Shown: positions 14,955 to 24,133, counted from the first letter of the stretch. The stretch: DNA of 64,000 nucleotides from an uncultured Gammaproteobacteria bacterium (GCA_913061515.1 CAJXSF010000006.1:1-64000), one strand, 5' to 3'. Made by a program: numbers and translations. Notes: generated by a model not told the origin, from the letters alone.

Positions 14955-17592
14955 TGTGCAAACGGTAGACAATACGGCGGCTGCTGCGCGACCACGCGTG
15001 CAAGCGCAAGCGATGACCCTTTCTACGCTACTTCGCTTGGCCGTGCGCTTGTTGTGGCGCGATTGGCAGGGCGGAGAGCTGCGACTTTTGTTCTTGGCTT
15101 TGATTATGGCGGTGACCTCGGTAACCGGTATCGCTCTATTTACCGATCGCCTAGAACAGGCCTTGCTCGCTGAATCGGCCAATATGCTAGCCGCAGACCG
15201 GGTGCTCAGTGGGCGTGACGAGGCGCCGAGTGAGTGGATTGAAGAAGCCCGTAATCGCAATTTAAGTACCGCCGAAACGATGTCCTTTGGCTCCATGGTG
15301 TTTTCCGATGAAGGCAATGTGTTGGTCTCAGCGAAAGCGGTGAGCAGCGAATACCCATTGCGTGGAAAATTAATTGTGGCGGAGCGGGCGTTTGGCGCGG
15401 GGGCTCCCATCGATGGTGGGCCTGCGCCTGGTGAGGTATGGGTTGAATCACGAGTGCTGCCGGCGCTTAGTGCCGATATTGGCGATATTCTTTACGTCGG
15501 CAATGCGCAGCTGCGGGTCACTCGCGTGATCATTCAGGAGCCTGACAGGCAGCAGGGCGGCATGATGGACAATGCTGGTCCGCGATTAATGCTGAACACG
15601 GCTGATGTGCCGGCGACAGAAGTGATACAGGTGGGCAGTCGGGTCAGTTATCGCTACTTGTTTGCCGGCGCTTCGCAAGATCTTGCCGAATATGAACAGT
15701 GGTTAGATGAGCGCACTAATGGCGAGTTTCGCTTGCGCGATGTGCGCGATGAGAGCGCCGAGGTAGCCGATGCTTTGAATAAGGCAGAAAGTTTTCTAAT
15801 GCTTGGTAGCCTCTTCGCTGTATTGCTTGCTGGCGTTGCAATTGCTTTGACCGCAAGGCGTTACGCCGAGCGGCATTTTGACTACGTGGCGATTCTCAAG
15901 ACGCTTGGCTGCACCTCCGGTCAAATCATGTCTTTGTATATGAGCATTCAAGTCGTACTCGTGATTGTTGCCATCATTGTTGGCTCATTCTTGGGGTGGG
16001 GGATTCATGCCTTAATTTTACAGGCTCTGCAGGCGGTTATTTCGGTGAACCTGCCTCCGGCAGGCTTTACCCCTTATATTATCGGCTCAATGACTGCCAT
16101 CATTTGTTTGTTGTCCTTTGCGTTGCCACCGCTCTTGGCGCTACGTAAAACATCGCCATTGCGGGTTCTGCGCAAGGACCTAGACGACAATACATTGGGC
16201 GCGAAATTGCCTTATGGCATAGGCTTGTTAGGCTCACTGGTCTTGATTCTTTGGTATAGCCAAGATGTATTATTGACAAGCATCTTAGTATTGGCTGTCT
16301 TTGGCGTGGTGCTGGTGCTCGCGGGCATATCTTGGTTATTGCTACGCTCTAGCAACAGTGTTGGCATGAAGGCGGGCAGCGCTTGGAAGCTTGCTATGTC
16401 TGCAACACGACGTCGCCGCAAACAAAATATTCTGCAAGTGTTGGTGTTCTCTTTAACCATCATGTCCTTGTTGATTCTAGCGCTACTGCGCACGGATCTC
16501 ATTCGCGACTGGCAAGCCCAATTGCCTGCGAACACCCCCAATCATTTTTTAATGAACGTGACCGAGCCGCAAGTGTCAGGGATCGAGGCATTCTTCCGCG
16601 AAAACGGTGTTGAGCCTAATCAATTCTTCCCCATGATGAGCGCAGGGGTAACCCGCATCAATGGTGAGACTCCGATCTTGCGCCGCAGCGATGAAGAAGA
16701 GCAAAGCAATTTGACTGAGCGCAGTGCAGGGACCGAACAAGCGGCAGAACAAACCGAGAGTGAAGGTGAAGAAGAACGCCCTCGCACAGTAAGCAATCGG
16801 CAAGTGACATGGACCAATCGCCTACCGATTGATAATCAAATAGTAGAGGGCCAGTGGTGGGGCGATGATGCGCAGCCTGGCTTTGTCTCCTTAGAGGACG
16901 ACTACGCTGAGCGTTTAGGCGCTAAGATAGGCGATGTGATGGAGTTCGATGTTGGGCAGGGGCGTTTGATGGAGGCGACCGTGCAGAGTCTGCGAACGGT
17001 GCGTTGGGACAATATGCAGCCCAATTTCTTCATTATATTCTCGCCCGGTTCGCTCGAGGGGCTGGGTGGCACATACCTATCTACCGCGCTCATGGAGCAG
17101 GAACAAAAGGCGCTAATCAATGGCCTGCTGCAGCAATTCCCTACCATTGTGGTCATTGAGATTGATGCCTTAATCGAACAGATTCAAAACATCATCGCGC
17201 AGGTAACCTCGGCTATCGAGTTGATCGCTTTCCTAGTCTTAGCCTGCGGGGCACTCGTGCTATTAGCGTGCGTGACCGCCACCTTGGATGAGCGCTTTCG
17301 CGAGAATGCTATTTTGCGCACGCTGGGGGCGGGCCGGCGTCTGATTCTTTCGAGCCTTTTCATTGAGTTCGCCAGTATTGGGCTCATCGCCGGGGTCATT
17401 GCGACTGTAGGGGCAGAGACCAGTCTTTACTATTTGCAGACACAAGTCTTTGCGCAGGACTTCAATTTGCACTATTGGGTATGGCTCGCTGGACCTATAA
17501 TAGGCATGGTGGTGATTGCCACTTTGGGAGTCATGGCAACAAGACGAGTTGTGAACACTAGTCCTTTGACAGTGTTGCGTCACATTGGTTAA
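14944..17592 (+). CDS. ybbP: FtsX-family ABC permease, YbbP type
   Basis: A large permease (882 residues from ATG 14944; an upstream in-frame ATG at 14890 would add 18). It has an N-terminal membrane segment (LLFLALIMAVTSVTGIALF), a periplasmic MacB-like region, one FtsX domain about residues 280-410, a second set of membrane segments, and a C-terminal FtsX domain ending PLTVLRHIG. Residues about 580-615 are a Glu/Ser/Thr-rich stretch (DEEEQSN, ESEGEEERP), an acidic linker I do not expect in YbbP. It probably forms a mechanotransmission-type complex with YbbA rather than a simple importer. Confidence 0.88.
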   Translation: MTTDVQTVDNTAAAARPRVQAQAMTLSTLLRLAVRLLWRDWQGGELRLLFLALIMAVTSVTGIALFTDRLEQALLAESANMLAADRVLSGRDEAPSEWIEEARNRNLSTAETMSFGSMVFSDEGNVLVSAKAVSSEYPLRGKLIVAERAFGAGAPIDGGPAPGEVWVESRVLPALSADIGDILYVGNAQLRVTRVIIQEPDRQQGGMMDNAGPRLMLNTADVPATEVIQVGSRVSYRYLFAGASQDLAEYEQWLDERTNGEFRLRDVRDESAEVADALNKAESFLMLGSLFAVLLAGVAIALTARRYAERHFDYVAILKTLGCTSGQIMSLYMSIQVVLVIVAIIVGSFLGWGIHALILQALQAVISVNLPPAGFTPYIIGSMTAIICLLSFALPPLLALRKTSPLRVLRKDLDDNTLGAKLPYGIGLLGSLVLILWYSQDVLLTSILVLAVFGVVLVLAGISWLLLRSSNSVGMKAGSAWKLAMSATRRRRKQNILQVLVFSLTIMSLLILALLRTDLIRDWQAQLPANTPNHFLMNVTEPQVSGIEAFFRENGVEPNQFFPMMSAGVTRINGETPILRRSDEEEQSNLTERSAGTEQAAEQTESEGEEERPRTVSNRQVTWTNRLPIDNQIVEGQWWGDDAQPGFVSLEDDYAERLGAKIGDVMEFDVGQGRLMEATVQSLRTVRWDNMQPNFFIIFSPGSLEGLGGTYLSTALMEQEQKALINGLLQQFPTIVVIEIDALIEQIQNIIAQVTSAIELIAFLVLACGALVLLACVTATLDERFRENAILRTLGAGRRLILSSLFIEFASIGLIAGVIATVGAETSLYYLQTQVFAQDFNLHYWVWLAGPIIGMVVIATLGVMATRRVVNTSPLTVLRHIG

Positions 17593-17609
17593 GCACATGG
17601 ATGTTAGCG

Positions 17610-17634
17610 CTCTATGATTGAAACTGTCATAGAG
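17610..17634. repeat. Perfect inverted repeat between ybbP and MORN gene
   Basis: CTCTATGA (17610-17617) and TCATAGAG (17627-17634) are perfect arms with a 9-base spacer. No T run follows, so it may be a weak terminator for ybbP, an operator for the MORN gene, or neither. Confidence 0.4.
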
Positions 17635-17682
17635 AGACACTATTTGAATGACTTGAGCATTCACAAAATGGAGGGATGAATT

Positions 17683-18315
17683 ATGAACACTAAACTTTTG
17701 CTAGGCACTATGTCTGTATTCTTAAGTGCTGTGGTGTTTTGTGGCTCCGTGACTGCGCAAGTGCAACGTCCGGTGCAAGAAGTGAAAGAGGTCAGCCGAG
17801 CCTGCATTTTCGGAGATTGCGAAAATGGCTACGGCACTTTAGAGATGAAGACCACGCTCGGCACCGATGTCTATCGAGGCAATTTCAAAGATGGCAAATA
17901 TCATGGCTACGGCAAGCTAGAGCAGATGGTTTCTTTGACCAATAGAGCCTATTACGACGGCAATTGGGATATGGGCATTCGAACTGGGCGTGGCACCTAT
18001 TTCAATGGCTTCGACAAGCTCTATATCGGCCAGTGGAAGAACGATAAGCGCGAGGGGCGCGGCTCGTATTTCTTTGGCGTGCAAGATTGGACCCCAAACA
18101 AATATTCGGAACATTGGTTGGCTGAAAATGTCGAAAATTACACGGGCGAGTTTGTGAACGACCTCTATCAGGGGCGGGGAACTTACCGATGGCCTGACGG
18201 TCAGAAGTACATTGGCGAATTCTTCGCTAATGATAAACATGGCCCTGGGACTTTTATCTACCCTAGCGGCACGATTAGGGAACAAGTCTGGGAATACGGC
18301 GAGTTCGTTCGCTAG
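17683..18315 (+). CDS. Secreted MORN-repeat protein
   Basis: A 210-residue protein with a signal peptide ending near SVTAQ. The mature part holds about five MORN-type repeats (YRGNFKDGKYHGYGKL, YDGNWDMGIRTGRGTY, YIGQWKNDKREGRGSY, YTGEFVNDLYQGRGTY, YIGEFFANDKHGPGTF). MORN repeats form an elongated beta-sheet that in other proteins contacts lipids or proteins. The signal peptide places this one in the periplasm or outside. A strong GGAGG precedes the ATG. The partner is unknown; the neighbour pdxH is probably unrelated. Confidence 0.85.
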   Translation: MNTKLLLGTMSVFLSAVVFCGSVTAQVQRPVQEVKEVSRACIFGDCENGYGTLEMKTTLGTDVYRGNFKDGKYHGYGKLEQMVSLTNRAYYDGNWDMGIRTGRGTYFNGFDKLYIGQWKNDKREGRGSYFFGVQDWTPNKYSEHWLAENVENYTGEFVNDLYQGRGTYRWPDGQKYIGEFFANDKHGPGTFIYPSGTIREQVWEYGEFVR

Positions 18316-18364
18316 CCAAACATGGGGCATGATGCCCGCTGCTCAGGCTACTTAAGGAAGTCAC

Positions 18365-19003
18365 ATGGATTTACAAGCAATTCGTCGAGAGTTTGTGAAA
18401 GGCGCGCTGGATCAGCAGGACCTTACCCAAGAGCCGCTAGAGTTGTTCGGGCGTTGGTTGCAAGAAGCTATAGATTTTGGCGTGCCGGATGCAAACGCAA
18501 TGACGGTAGCATCGGTTGGCAAAGACGGTCAGCCGAGCCAGCGCATCGTGTTGTTGAAGTCGTTTGATGAAAAGGGTTTTGTCTTCTTTACTAATTACGA
18601 GAGTAGAAAAGCCCGTGAGATTAGTGGCAACGCGCGGGTTAGTTTACATTTTCCGTGGCATAGCATCGAGCGGCAAGTGGAAGTGTCGGGCGTGGCCGAG
18701 CGTATCTCTATCGCCGAGTCGCAAAAATATTTTAGTTCGCGTCCGCGTGAAAGCCAATTGGCTGCGTGGGCATCGGCCCAAAGCCGGCCATTGTCATCCA
18801 AAGATGTGCTGTTGAAGCAGTGGCAAGCCATTGGTCGCAAGTATGCGCAAGGCGATATACCTCTACCAGAGTTTTGGGGGGGGTATCGAGTGCGACCATT
18901 GCAAATTGAGTTTTGGCAGGGCGGTGAGCATCGATTGCACGACCGCTTCGAATTCACCTTGCAAGCAGGTGAGAGCTGGAAAGTGGAACGCCTGGCCCCT
19001 TGA
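18365..19003 (+). CDS. pdxH: Pyridoxamine/pyridoxine 5'-phosphate oxidase
   Basis: A 212-residue FMN enzyme that oxidises PNP or PMP to pyridoxal 5'-phosphate. FMN-contact segments RIVLLKSFDEKGFVFFTNY (about 61-79) and SRKAREI are present, as is the C-terminal WQGGEHRLHDRFEF in place of the usual WxGxxxRLHDR motif. The last residues ERLAP are typical. With pdxJ it supplies the end of the DXP-dependent vitamin B6 route. Confidence 0.95.
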   Translation: MDLQAIRREFVKGALDQQDLTQEPLELFGRWLQEAIDFGVPDANAMTVASVGKDGQPSQRIVLLKSFDEKGFVFFTNYESRKAREISGNARVSLHFPWHSIERQVEVSGVAERISIAESQKYFSSRPRESQLAAWASAQSRPLSSKDVLLKQWQAIGRKYAQGDIPLPEFWGGYRVRPLQIEFWQGGEHRLHDRFEFTLQAGESWKVERLAP

Positions 19004-19008
19004 TCTAT

Positions 19009-19029
19009 GCCCGCCATTAACTGGCGGGC
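19009..19029. terminator. Hairpin between convergent pdxH and pfp
   Basis: GCCCGCCA (19009-19016) and TGGCGGGC (19022-19029) make a perfect 8-bp GC stem with a 5-base loop between two convergent stops. No strong T run is present on either strand, so termination efficiency is uncertain. Confidence 0.5.
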
Positions 19030-19036
19030 GTCATGT

Positions 19037-20296
19037 TTAGTCTTTCCACTTCTTTAGTTTTTGTGGGACTAACACTTTCTTCAAGCGCGCATATTGCGGC
19101 AAACCATTCTTATAAGGTGGGTAATCTTCGCCTTGAATCAGCGGAGTGAAATACTCGCGAGCTTTTTCTGTAATTGCAAAACCGTCTTTACTAATAAAAT
19201 CGCGTGGCATTGTTTTTTCAACATTGGCCACGTCAGATAGTTTGGCTTCGCCAACACTCCAACGATACTTCTTGCCAGGCCCACGAACGATTGTTGGCAT
19301 GATGGCGTTTTTGCCTGCTAGTGCGAACTCGACGGCGGCTTTTCCCATGGCATAGGCTTGTTCAACATCGCTTGCTGAGGCGATATGGCGAGCAGCGCGT
19401 TGCAGGTAGTCTGAAACGGCCCAGTGATACTTATATCCTAATTCACGTTTGATCATTTCGGCGACAAATGGCGCGACGCCTCCAAGTTGCACGTGACCAA
19501 ATGCGTCTTTGCCCCCGGCGTCGGCAAGGAAGCTACCATCTTTATTTTGCGCCCCTTCCGAAACTACGATGGCGCAATAGCCGAATTTTTTCACACAGCT
19601 TTTCACTTTCGCCAAGAACTTCTTCTGATTGAATGCAATTTCTGGGAACAAAATAATGTGCGGCGCATCCCCCTCTTGTTCGGCTGCTAGTCCGGCCGCC
19701 CCTGCAATCCAACCTGCGTGGCGCCCCATGACTTCCATGACGAATACTTTGGTGGAGCTTTCACACATAGAGGCGACATCCAGGCCAGCTTCGCGTATGG
19801 ATACGGCGACATATTTTGCAACCGACCCGAAGCCTGGGCAGTTGTCAGTAATTGGCAAGTCATTGTCGACAGTCTTAGGCACCCCAATGCACTGAATGGG
19901 GAAGCCCACTTCGATGCTCAACTGCGCTATTTTATTTGCAGTGTCTTGTGAGTCGCCCCCACCGTTGTAGAGGAAGTAGCGAATATTATGGGCCTTGAAC
20001 ACTTCCATAAGGCGCTCATATTCGGCTTTGTTTTCAGCGAAACTTTTAAGCTTGTAACGGCAAGAGCCAAATGCGCCTGAAGGGGTGTGCCTTAGCGCTG
20101 CGATATTGCTAGCAGACTCTTTGCTAGTATCGATAAGCTCTTCGCGCAGTGCGCCAATAATGCCGTTGCGACCAGCATAGACTTTGCCTATTCTGTCTTT
20201 ATTTTGGCGTGCCGTCTCGATCACCCCGCAGGCACTGGCGTTGATTACGGAGGTGACTCCGCCCGACTGGGCGTAGAAAAGGTTTGCTTTGGCCAT
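19037..20296 (-). CDS. pfp: Pyrophosphate-dependent phosphofructokinase
   Basis: A 419-residue phosphofructokinase. NGGGDSQDTANK forms the phosphoryl-donor site, and GVPKTVDNDLPITD contains the PKTxDND motif, whose Lys marks the PPi-dependent class (ATP enzymes have PGTIDND). MEVMGRHAGWIA is the substrate-binding segment. PPi enzymes are reversible and can serve both glycolysis and gluconeogenesis in the cytosol. This type is common in methylotrophs and several marine gammaproteobacteria. Donor preference is inferred from the motif. Confidence 0.9.
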   Translation of the reverse strand: MAKANLFYAQSGGVTSVINASACGVIETARQNKDRIGKVYAGRNGIIGALREELIDTSKESASNIAALRHTPSGAFGSCRYKLKSFAENKAEYERLMEVFKAHNIRYFLYNGGGDSQDTANKIAQLSIEVGFPIQCIGVPKTVDNDLPITDNCPGFGSVAKYVAVSIREAGLDVASMCESSTKVFVMEVMGRHAGWIAGAAGLAAEQEGDAPHIILFPEIAFNQKKFLAKVKSCVKKFGYCAIVVSEGAQNKDGSFLADAGGKDAFGHVQLGGVAPFVAEMIKRELGYKYHWAVSDYLQRAARHIASASDVEQAYAMGKAAVEFALAGKNAIMPTIVRGPGKKYRWSVGEAKLSDVANVEKTMPRDFISKDGFAITEKAREYFTPLIQGEDYPPYKNGLPQYARLKKVLVPQKLKKWKD

Positions 20297-20407
20297 GGTG
20301 TGAGAACCTGCTAGTCTGCGCGATAGATGAATCGGCGATGTTACCCTTTCGAGCCTTTATATGGCAACGATTGCACTGAAATTGAAGAAAGAACAATAGG
20401 ATACAAA

Positions 20408-20977
20408 ATGCGAATTACAATTGGTATGTCGGGGGCGAGTGGCTTGATCTATGGCATTCGTCTATTAGAGATTCTGCAAACCGTGGATGATGTTGAGACT
20501 CACTTGATTCTAAGTGGCGCAGCCAAGATGAATATTGCCATAGAGACGCAGTGGGATCTTAGTGATGTCTTAGCGCTCGCCGATCATGTGCACTCGATCA
20601 ATGACATGGCCGCTTCAATTGCCAGTGGGTCATTTCGTACTGACGGAATGATTGTGGCACCTTGTTCGATGAAGTCTTTGTCGGCGATTGTGCACTCCTA
20701 TGCGGATAACCTCCTCGTGCGAGCCGCCGATGTAGTTCTCAAAGAGCAGCGACGTTTGGTGCTCATGCCAAGGGAGTCACCACTGCATGCGGGGCATTGT
20801 GAGCTGCTTCTCAAGGCATGCCAACTAGGCGCGATTATCGCGCCACCGATGCCTGCGCTTTACAATAATCCTCAGACGATCGATGACATCATCAACCATA
20901 GTGTTGGGAGAGTCTTAGATTTGTTCAATATCGAGGCGGGGGTCGTGAAGCGTTGGGAAGGGGTAAAGAAAAACTAG
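20408..20977 (+). CDS. ubiX: Flavin prenyltransferase UbiX
   Basis: The start at ATG 20408 is preceded by AGGA and gives 189 residues. MRITIGMSGASGLIYGIRLLE is the FMN-binding N-terminus, VAPCSMKSLSAIVHSYADNL the central motif, and RESPLHAGHCELLLKACQLGA the prenyl-donor region. UbiX makes prenylated FMN, the cofactor of the UbiD decarboxylase in ubiquinone synthesis. It overlaps by 4 bases the convergent TIGR02444 gene, with mpl beyond; the ubiX-mpl vicinity is common in Pseudomonas relatives. Confidence 0.95.
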   Translation: MRITIGMSGASGLIYGIRLLEILQTVDDVETHLILSGAAKMNIAIETQWDLSDVLALADHVHSINDMAASIASGSFRTDGMIVAPCSMKSLSAIVHSYADNLLVRAADVVLKEQRRLVLMPRESPLHAGHCELLLKACQLGAIIAPPMPALYNNPQTIDDIINHSVGRVLDLFNIEAGVVKRWEGVKKN

Positions 20978-21546
20978 CGCAGCACGGTTAGAACGATCTC
21001 CCGCGCTGTCGAGTTTGTATGTAAGGGGTGAGGAATGACGTTGCAAATCAGGGCGCTGCAGGCCTGATGCAGTGCGTCATCAGCTGGCAGCTCTTGTTGT
21101 AATAATAATGTTTGCACATTACGTGCGGCGGCTTCTAGCTGCTGTGTTTGACTCAAGCTTATCGGGGTGCTGGTGAGCAAATCTTGCAAGAATGTTTGCT
21201 GATGCTGTTCGCAGCGCAACTCGATGGTTTTAATCTGTTCGCGTAGCTGTGTGAATTGATCACAGGTCACAGCGCTGGGTAGTGATTGTTGCGCCAGCTG
21301 CGCTTTCATCCAGCGTCTGCTTTCACGCAGTGGCACAACGACGTTGTCAGACCACGCTTTCGAAGTTGTCAGAAGTGAGGAGAATAGTGTTTGTTCGATC
21401 ACCCCCCTAGTGCTTGCATGCCAACAGCACAGTAAAAGCAAGTTCACATCCATGCCATAGGCGTCCTGCAGGTGCAGGCAAGCTTCGCTTACCTCGTCTG
21501 CGCTGTAGACTCGACACGAATACTCCCAAAATGACTCGGTGATCAT
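20974..21546 (-). CDS. TIGR02444 / DUF2390 family protein
   Basis: A 190-residue, mostly helical cytosolic protein. The N-terminal pattern (FWEYSCRVYSADEVSEACL, then LQDAYGMDVNLLLLCCW) is typical of the TIGR02444 family, which in gammaproteobacteria lies near ubiX or mpl. No enzymatic motif or function is known to me. It is divergent from mpl and convergent with ubiX. Confidence 0.8.
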   Translation of the reverse strand: MITESFWEYSCRVYSADEVSEACLHLQDAYGMDVNLLLLCCWHASTRGVIEQTLFSSLLTTSKAWSDNVVVPLRESRRWMKAQLAQQSLPSAVTCDQFTQLREQIKTIELRCEQHQQTFLQDLLTSTPISLSQTQQLEAAARNVQTLLLQQELPADDALHQACSALICNVIPHPLHTNSTAREIVLTVLR

Positions 21547-21660
21547 AGATTGTCCTAGGTGATAGTGCTCGGGATGTTACTGTACGGACTATTTTGAGAC
21601 AATGGATACTCACGGCAACAAGCCTGAACAAAGGCGGCCATTCTAATTTGAGAACGTATT

Positions 21661-23079
21661 ATGCATATTCACATTCTAGGTATTTGCGGCACTTTTATGG
21701 GCAGCCTTGCCGTGCTAGCGAAGCAATTGGGGCATACCGTCAGCGGCTCTGATGCCAATGTTTATCCCCCAATGAGCACCCAACTAGAAGAGCAAGGAAT
21801 CGTTCTGCAGCAAGGTTTCGAGCCTGAACATCTGCAACCACACCCTGATTTGGTGGTGATTGGCAATGCAATGTCGCGCGGCAATCCGGCGGTCGAATAC
21901 ACGCTCAACCAGGGCTTAAATTATTGTTCCGGACCTCAGTGGCTGTCGCAGTATGTCTTGCGTGATCGCTGGGTGCTGGCTGTCGCTGGAACTCATGGTA
22001 AGACCACCACGAGTTCAATGTTGGCATGGGTTTTACGCTATGCGGGTCTTAACCCAGGGTATTTGATTGGCGGCGTGGCAAAAAACTTTAGCAGCTCGGC
22101 AGATATCGGCGAGTCGCCTTTCTTTGTTGTGGAGGCTGATGAATATGACAGTGCCTTCTTCGATAAACGCTCCAAATTCGTTCACTATTCGCCGCGCACT
22201 GCCATTTTTAATAATCTTGAATTTGACCATGGGGATATTTTCGAAGACTTGGCGGCAATTCAGCGCCAGTTTCATCATCTAGTGCGCATTATTCCGGGCA
22301 ATGGTGTGATTATCTCACCGGCGGGTGATGCGAACATCGAGGCGGTGCTAGAACAGGGCTGCTGGAGTGGTCGGCAGGCAATGAATTTTCCCTCAAAAGA
22401 CGAAGCTCAGCGTGGAGCGGGCGACGGCATCTCATGGTCGGTCAAGCTAGTTAATGACGATGCAAGCGTATTCGAGATCGCGAAGTTCGATGCTGGCGCC
22501 ATGGTGCAAAAAGAGCAAATCACGTGGGGCTTGAGTGGTCAGCACAATGTGAGCAATGCCTTGGCAGCGGTTGCCGCTGCTCATCACGCGGGGGTGACGC
22601 TAGAGATTGCCTGTGCAGCCTTGGAGCAATTTGAAGGGGTGAAAAGGCGACAAGAGCTCGTCGGTGAGGTGGCCGGTGTGCGCATCTATGATGACTTTGC
22701 TCATCACCCTACGGCAATCGAGATTACGCTTAACGGCCTGCGAGCTAAACACACAAGTAGCCAGCGCGACGGGCGCCTTATTGCTGTCATAGAACCTCGC
22801 TCTAATACGATGAAAATGGGCGTTCACCAATCTGTTCTCGGCAAGGCATGCGCGAGTGCTGATCTCACTTTTTGGTATGACGCTGGGACTTTGGGCTTAG
22901 ATTTAGCGAGCGTTGCTGCCAATAGCCCTAGCCCCGCCCGCGTTGTCGATTCCTTGGATGGATTAATAGCGGCCTTACTGCTTGAGGCGCGCGCTGGTGA
23001 TGACATCGTGATCATGAGCAACGGAGGCTTTGGTGGAATTCACCAAAAACTGCTGCAAGCCTTACGCGCTAAAGTCTAG
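21661..23079 (+). CDS. mpl: UDP-N-acetylmuramate:tripeptide ligase Mpl
   Basis: A 472-residue Mur-ligase-family enzyme that joins recycled L-Ala-gamma-D-Glu-mDap tripeptide to UDP-MurNAc. HILGICGTFMGSLA begins the nucleotide-binding N-domain, AGTHGKTTTSSM is the ATP loop near 108, FFVVEADEYDSAFFD a metal/substrate segment, and YDDFAHHPTAIE near 350 the C-domain motif. It is the first gene of a short run with the LON-domain protein (11 bases apart) and a small membrane protein. Confidence 0.95.
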   Translation: MHIHILGICGTFMGSLAVLAKQLGHTVSGSDANVYPPMSTQLEEQGIVLQQGFEPEHLQPHPDLVVIGNAMSRGNPAVEYTLNQGLNYCSGPQWLSQYVLRDRWVLAVAGTHGKTTTSSMLAWVLRYAGLNPGYLIGGVAKNFSSSADIGESPFFVVEADEYDSAFFDKRSKFVHYSPRTAIFNNLEFDHGDIFEDLAAIQRQFHHLVRIIPGNGVIISPAGDANIEAVLEQGCWSGRQAMNFPSKDEAQRGAGDGISWSVKLVNDDASVFEIAKFDAGAMVQKEQITWGLSGQHNVSNALAAVAAAHHAGVTLEIACAALEQFEGVKRRQELVGEVAGVRIYDDFAHHPTAIEITLNGLRAKHTSSQRDGRLIAVIEPRSNTMKMGVHQSVLGKACASADLTFWYDAGTLGLDLASVAANSPSPARVVDSLDGLIAALLLEARAGDDIVIMSNGGFGGIHQKLLQALRAKV

Positions 23080-23090
23080 GAGCAAAAAGA

Positions 23091-23738
23091 ATGACTGACC
23101 CAGACACGCTTGGGAAAAGTAAGAGCGAGACAATTGCACTGTTTCCATTGAAATCGGTGTTATTTCCTAAAGGTCGATTGCCACTACAGATATTCGAGCA
23201 GCGTTATATTGATCTGATCAGGGAATGTTTGCGCAACGATAAGGGCTTCGGTGTTTGTTTGCTTAAAGAAGGCGAAGAGGTGGTCACGCCGGGTTCGCAT
23301 CAGCAAGTGCACCGAGTTGGCACCTACGCCAAAATCGTCGATTGGGATCAACTTCCCAATGGCCTGCTTGGCGTGACGGTCGAAGGGGTGCACAAATTTA
23401 TGGTGCAGGAGTGCGACTACGATAAGAACCAAGTGTTGAGAGCAACAGTAGAGTTCTGCGATGTCGATTTAGTGGGCGAAGAGGCGATCGAATTAGAGCA
23501 GCATCACGAAGTGTTGGTGGATTTAGTCGAGCAATTGGTCAGTCACCCGGTGATCAGCAAATTGGGGATGAATATCGCCTATCATGATTTGCGAGAATTA
23601 GGGTGGCGCTTAAGTGAGTTGGTGCCTTTGTCTTTGGAGCGCAAGCAAGCGCTACTTGAGTTGCAAGACCCAAGACAGCGTATCGAACAGATCGAAGCGC
23701 TTCTTCATCAGATGATTGATGAAGGTGGAGGAGGTTAA
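23091..23738 (+). CDS. LON-peptidase substrate-binding-domain protein
   Basis: A 215-residue protein with only the N-terminal substrate-binding domain of Lon (PF02190): IALFPLKSVLFPKGRLPLQI, FEQRYIDLIREC, GFGVCLLKEGEE and the helical C-terminal part. The ATPase and protease domains are absent, as is normal for this stand-alone family. The role is unknown, perhaps binding of unfolded peptides. It sits between mpl and a small membrane protein. Confidence 0.87.
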   Translation: MTDPDTLGKSKSETIALFPLKSVLFPKGRLPLQIFEQRYIDLIRECLRNDKGFGVCLLKEGEEVVTPGSHQQVHRVGTYAKIVDWDQLPNGLLGVTVEGVHKFMVQECDYDKNQVLRATVEFCDVDLVGEEAIELEQHHEVLVDLVEQLVSHPVISKLGMNIAYHDLRELGWRLSELVPLSLERKQALLELQDPRQRIEQIEALLHQMIDEGGGG

Positions 23739-23741
23739 CAG

Positions 23742-23930
23742 ATGCTAGAGCAGTGGATTGTGACCAATGATTGGTCTCAAGAGCAGTGGCTAGTGGCGAG
23801 CATTATTGGCTTTGTTGCCGTCGCGGTCGTTGTGATCATATTTAGGTTGTACACGATCTTTAAGATGAGCAGCAAAAAAAGGGAGCGCCCGAATTTACGC
23901 GTTGGGCGTCGGCTGCGTCGCCATCGTTAG
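23742..23930 (+). CDS. Small single-pass membrane protein
   Basis: A 62-residue protein starting 4 bases after the preceding stop, behind GGAGGAGG. One membrane segment (about 19-37, rich in Val and Ile) is followed by a very basic tail (KKRERPNLRVGRRLRRHR). No family is recognised. Spacing and ribosome site make it a credible real gene. It overlaps the convergent next small gene by 4 bases. Confidence 0.6.
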   Translation: MLEQWIVTNDWSQEQWLVASIIGFVAVAVVVIIFRLYTIFKMSSKKRERPNLRVGRRLRRHR

Positions 23931-24133
23931 ATGAGTATGCGATCCAAGGCATAGGCGGCGATAGCAAGAAAGACGATGACGCCGACAAGTGAGCCTAGCA
24001 ACGCCACAATGCGAAAAGATTTGCCGTTGCTCGGGTATAATCCGCTTTGCTCATACTCGCGCTCTTGTGTATTGCTTTGGGCAGAGGGCGCCGAATGTGT
24101 TTCTTGTTCTGCGGGCTCAGGTTTAGTGTTCAT
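23927..24133 (-). CDS. Small tail-anchored membrane protein
   Basis: A 68-residue protein with a polar, Glu/Gln/Ser-rich N-terminal half and one C-terminal membrane segment (LLGSLVGVIVFLAIAAYAL) four residues from the end. This is a tail-anchored layout. No family is recognised. It is convergent with the preceding small gene and divergent from the trypsin-like protease gene. Confidence 0.5.
   Translation of the reverse strand: MNTKPEPAEQETHSAPSAQSNTQEREYEQSGLYPSNGKSFRIVALLGSLVGVIVFLAIAAYALDRILI

Noticed and set aside
14517..15410. Long minus-strand frame of 297 residues
   Set aside because: It covers ybbA and the start of ybbP, both with unambiguous motifs on the plus strand; composition is that of a shadow.
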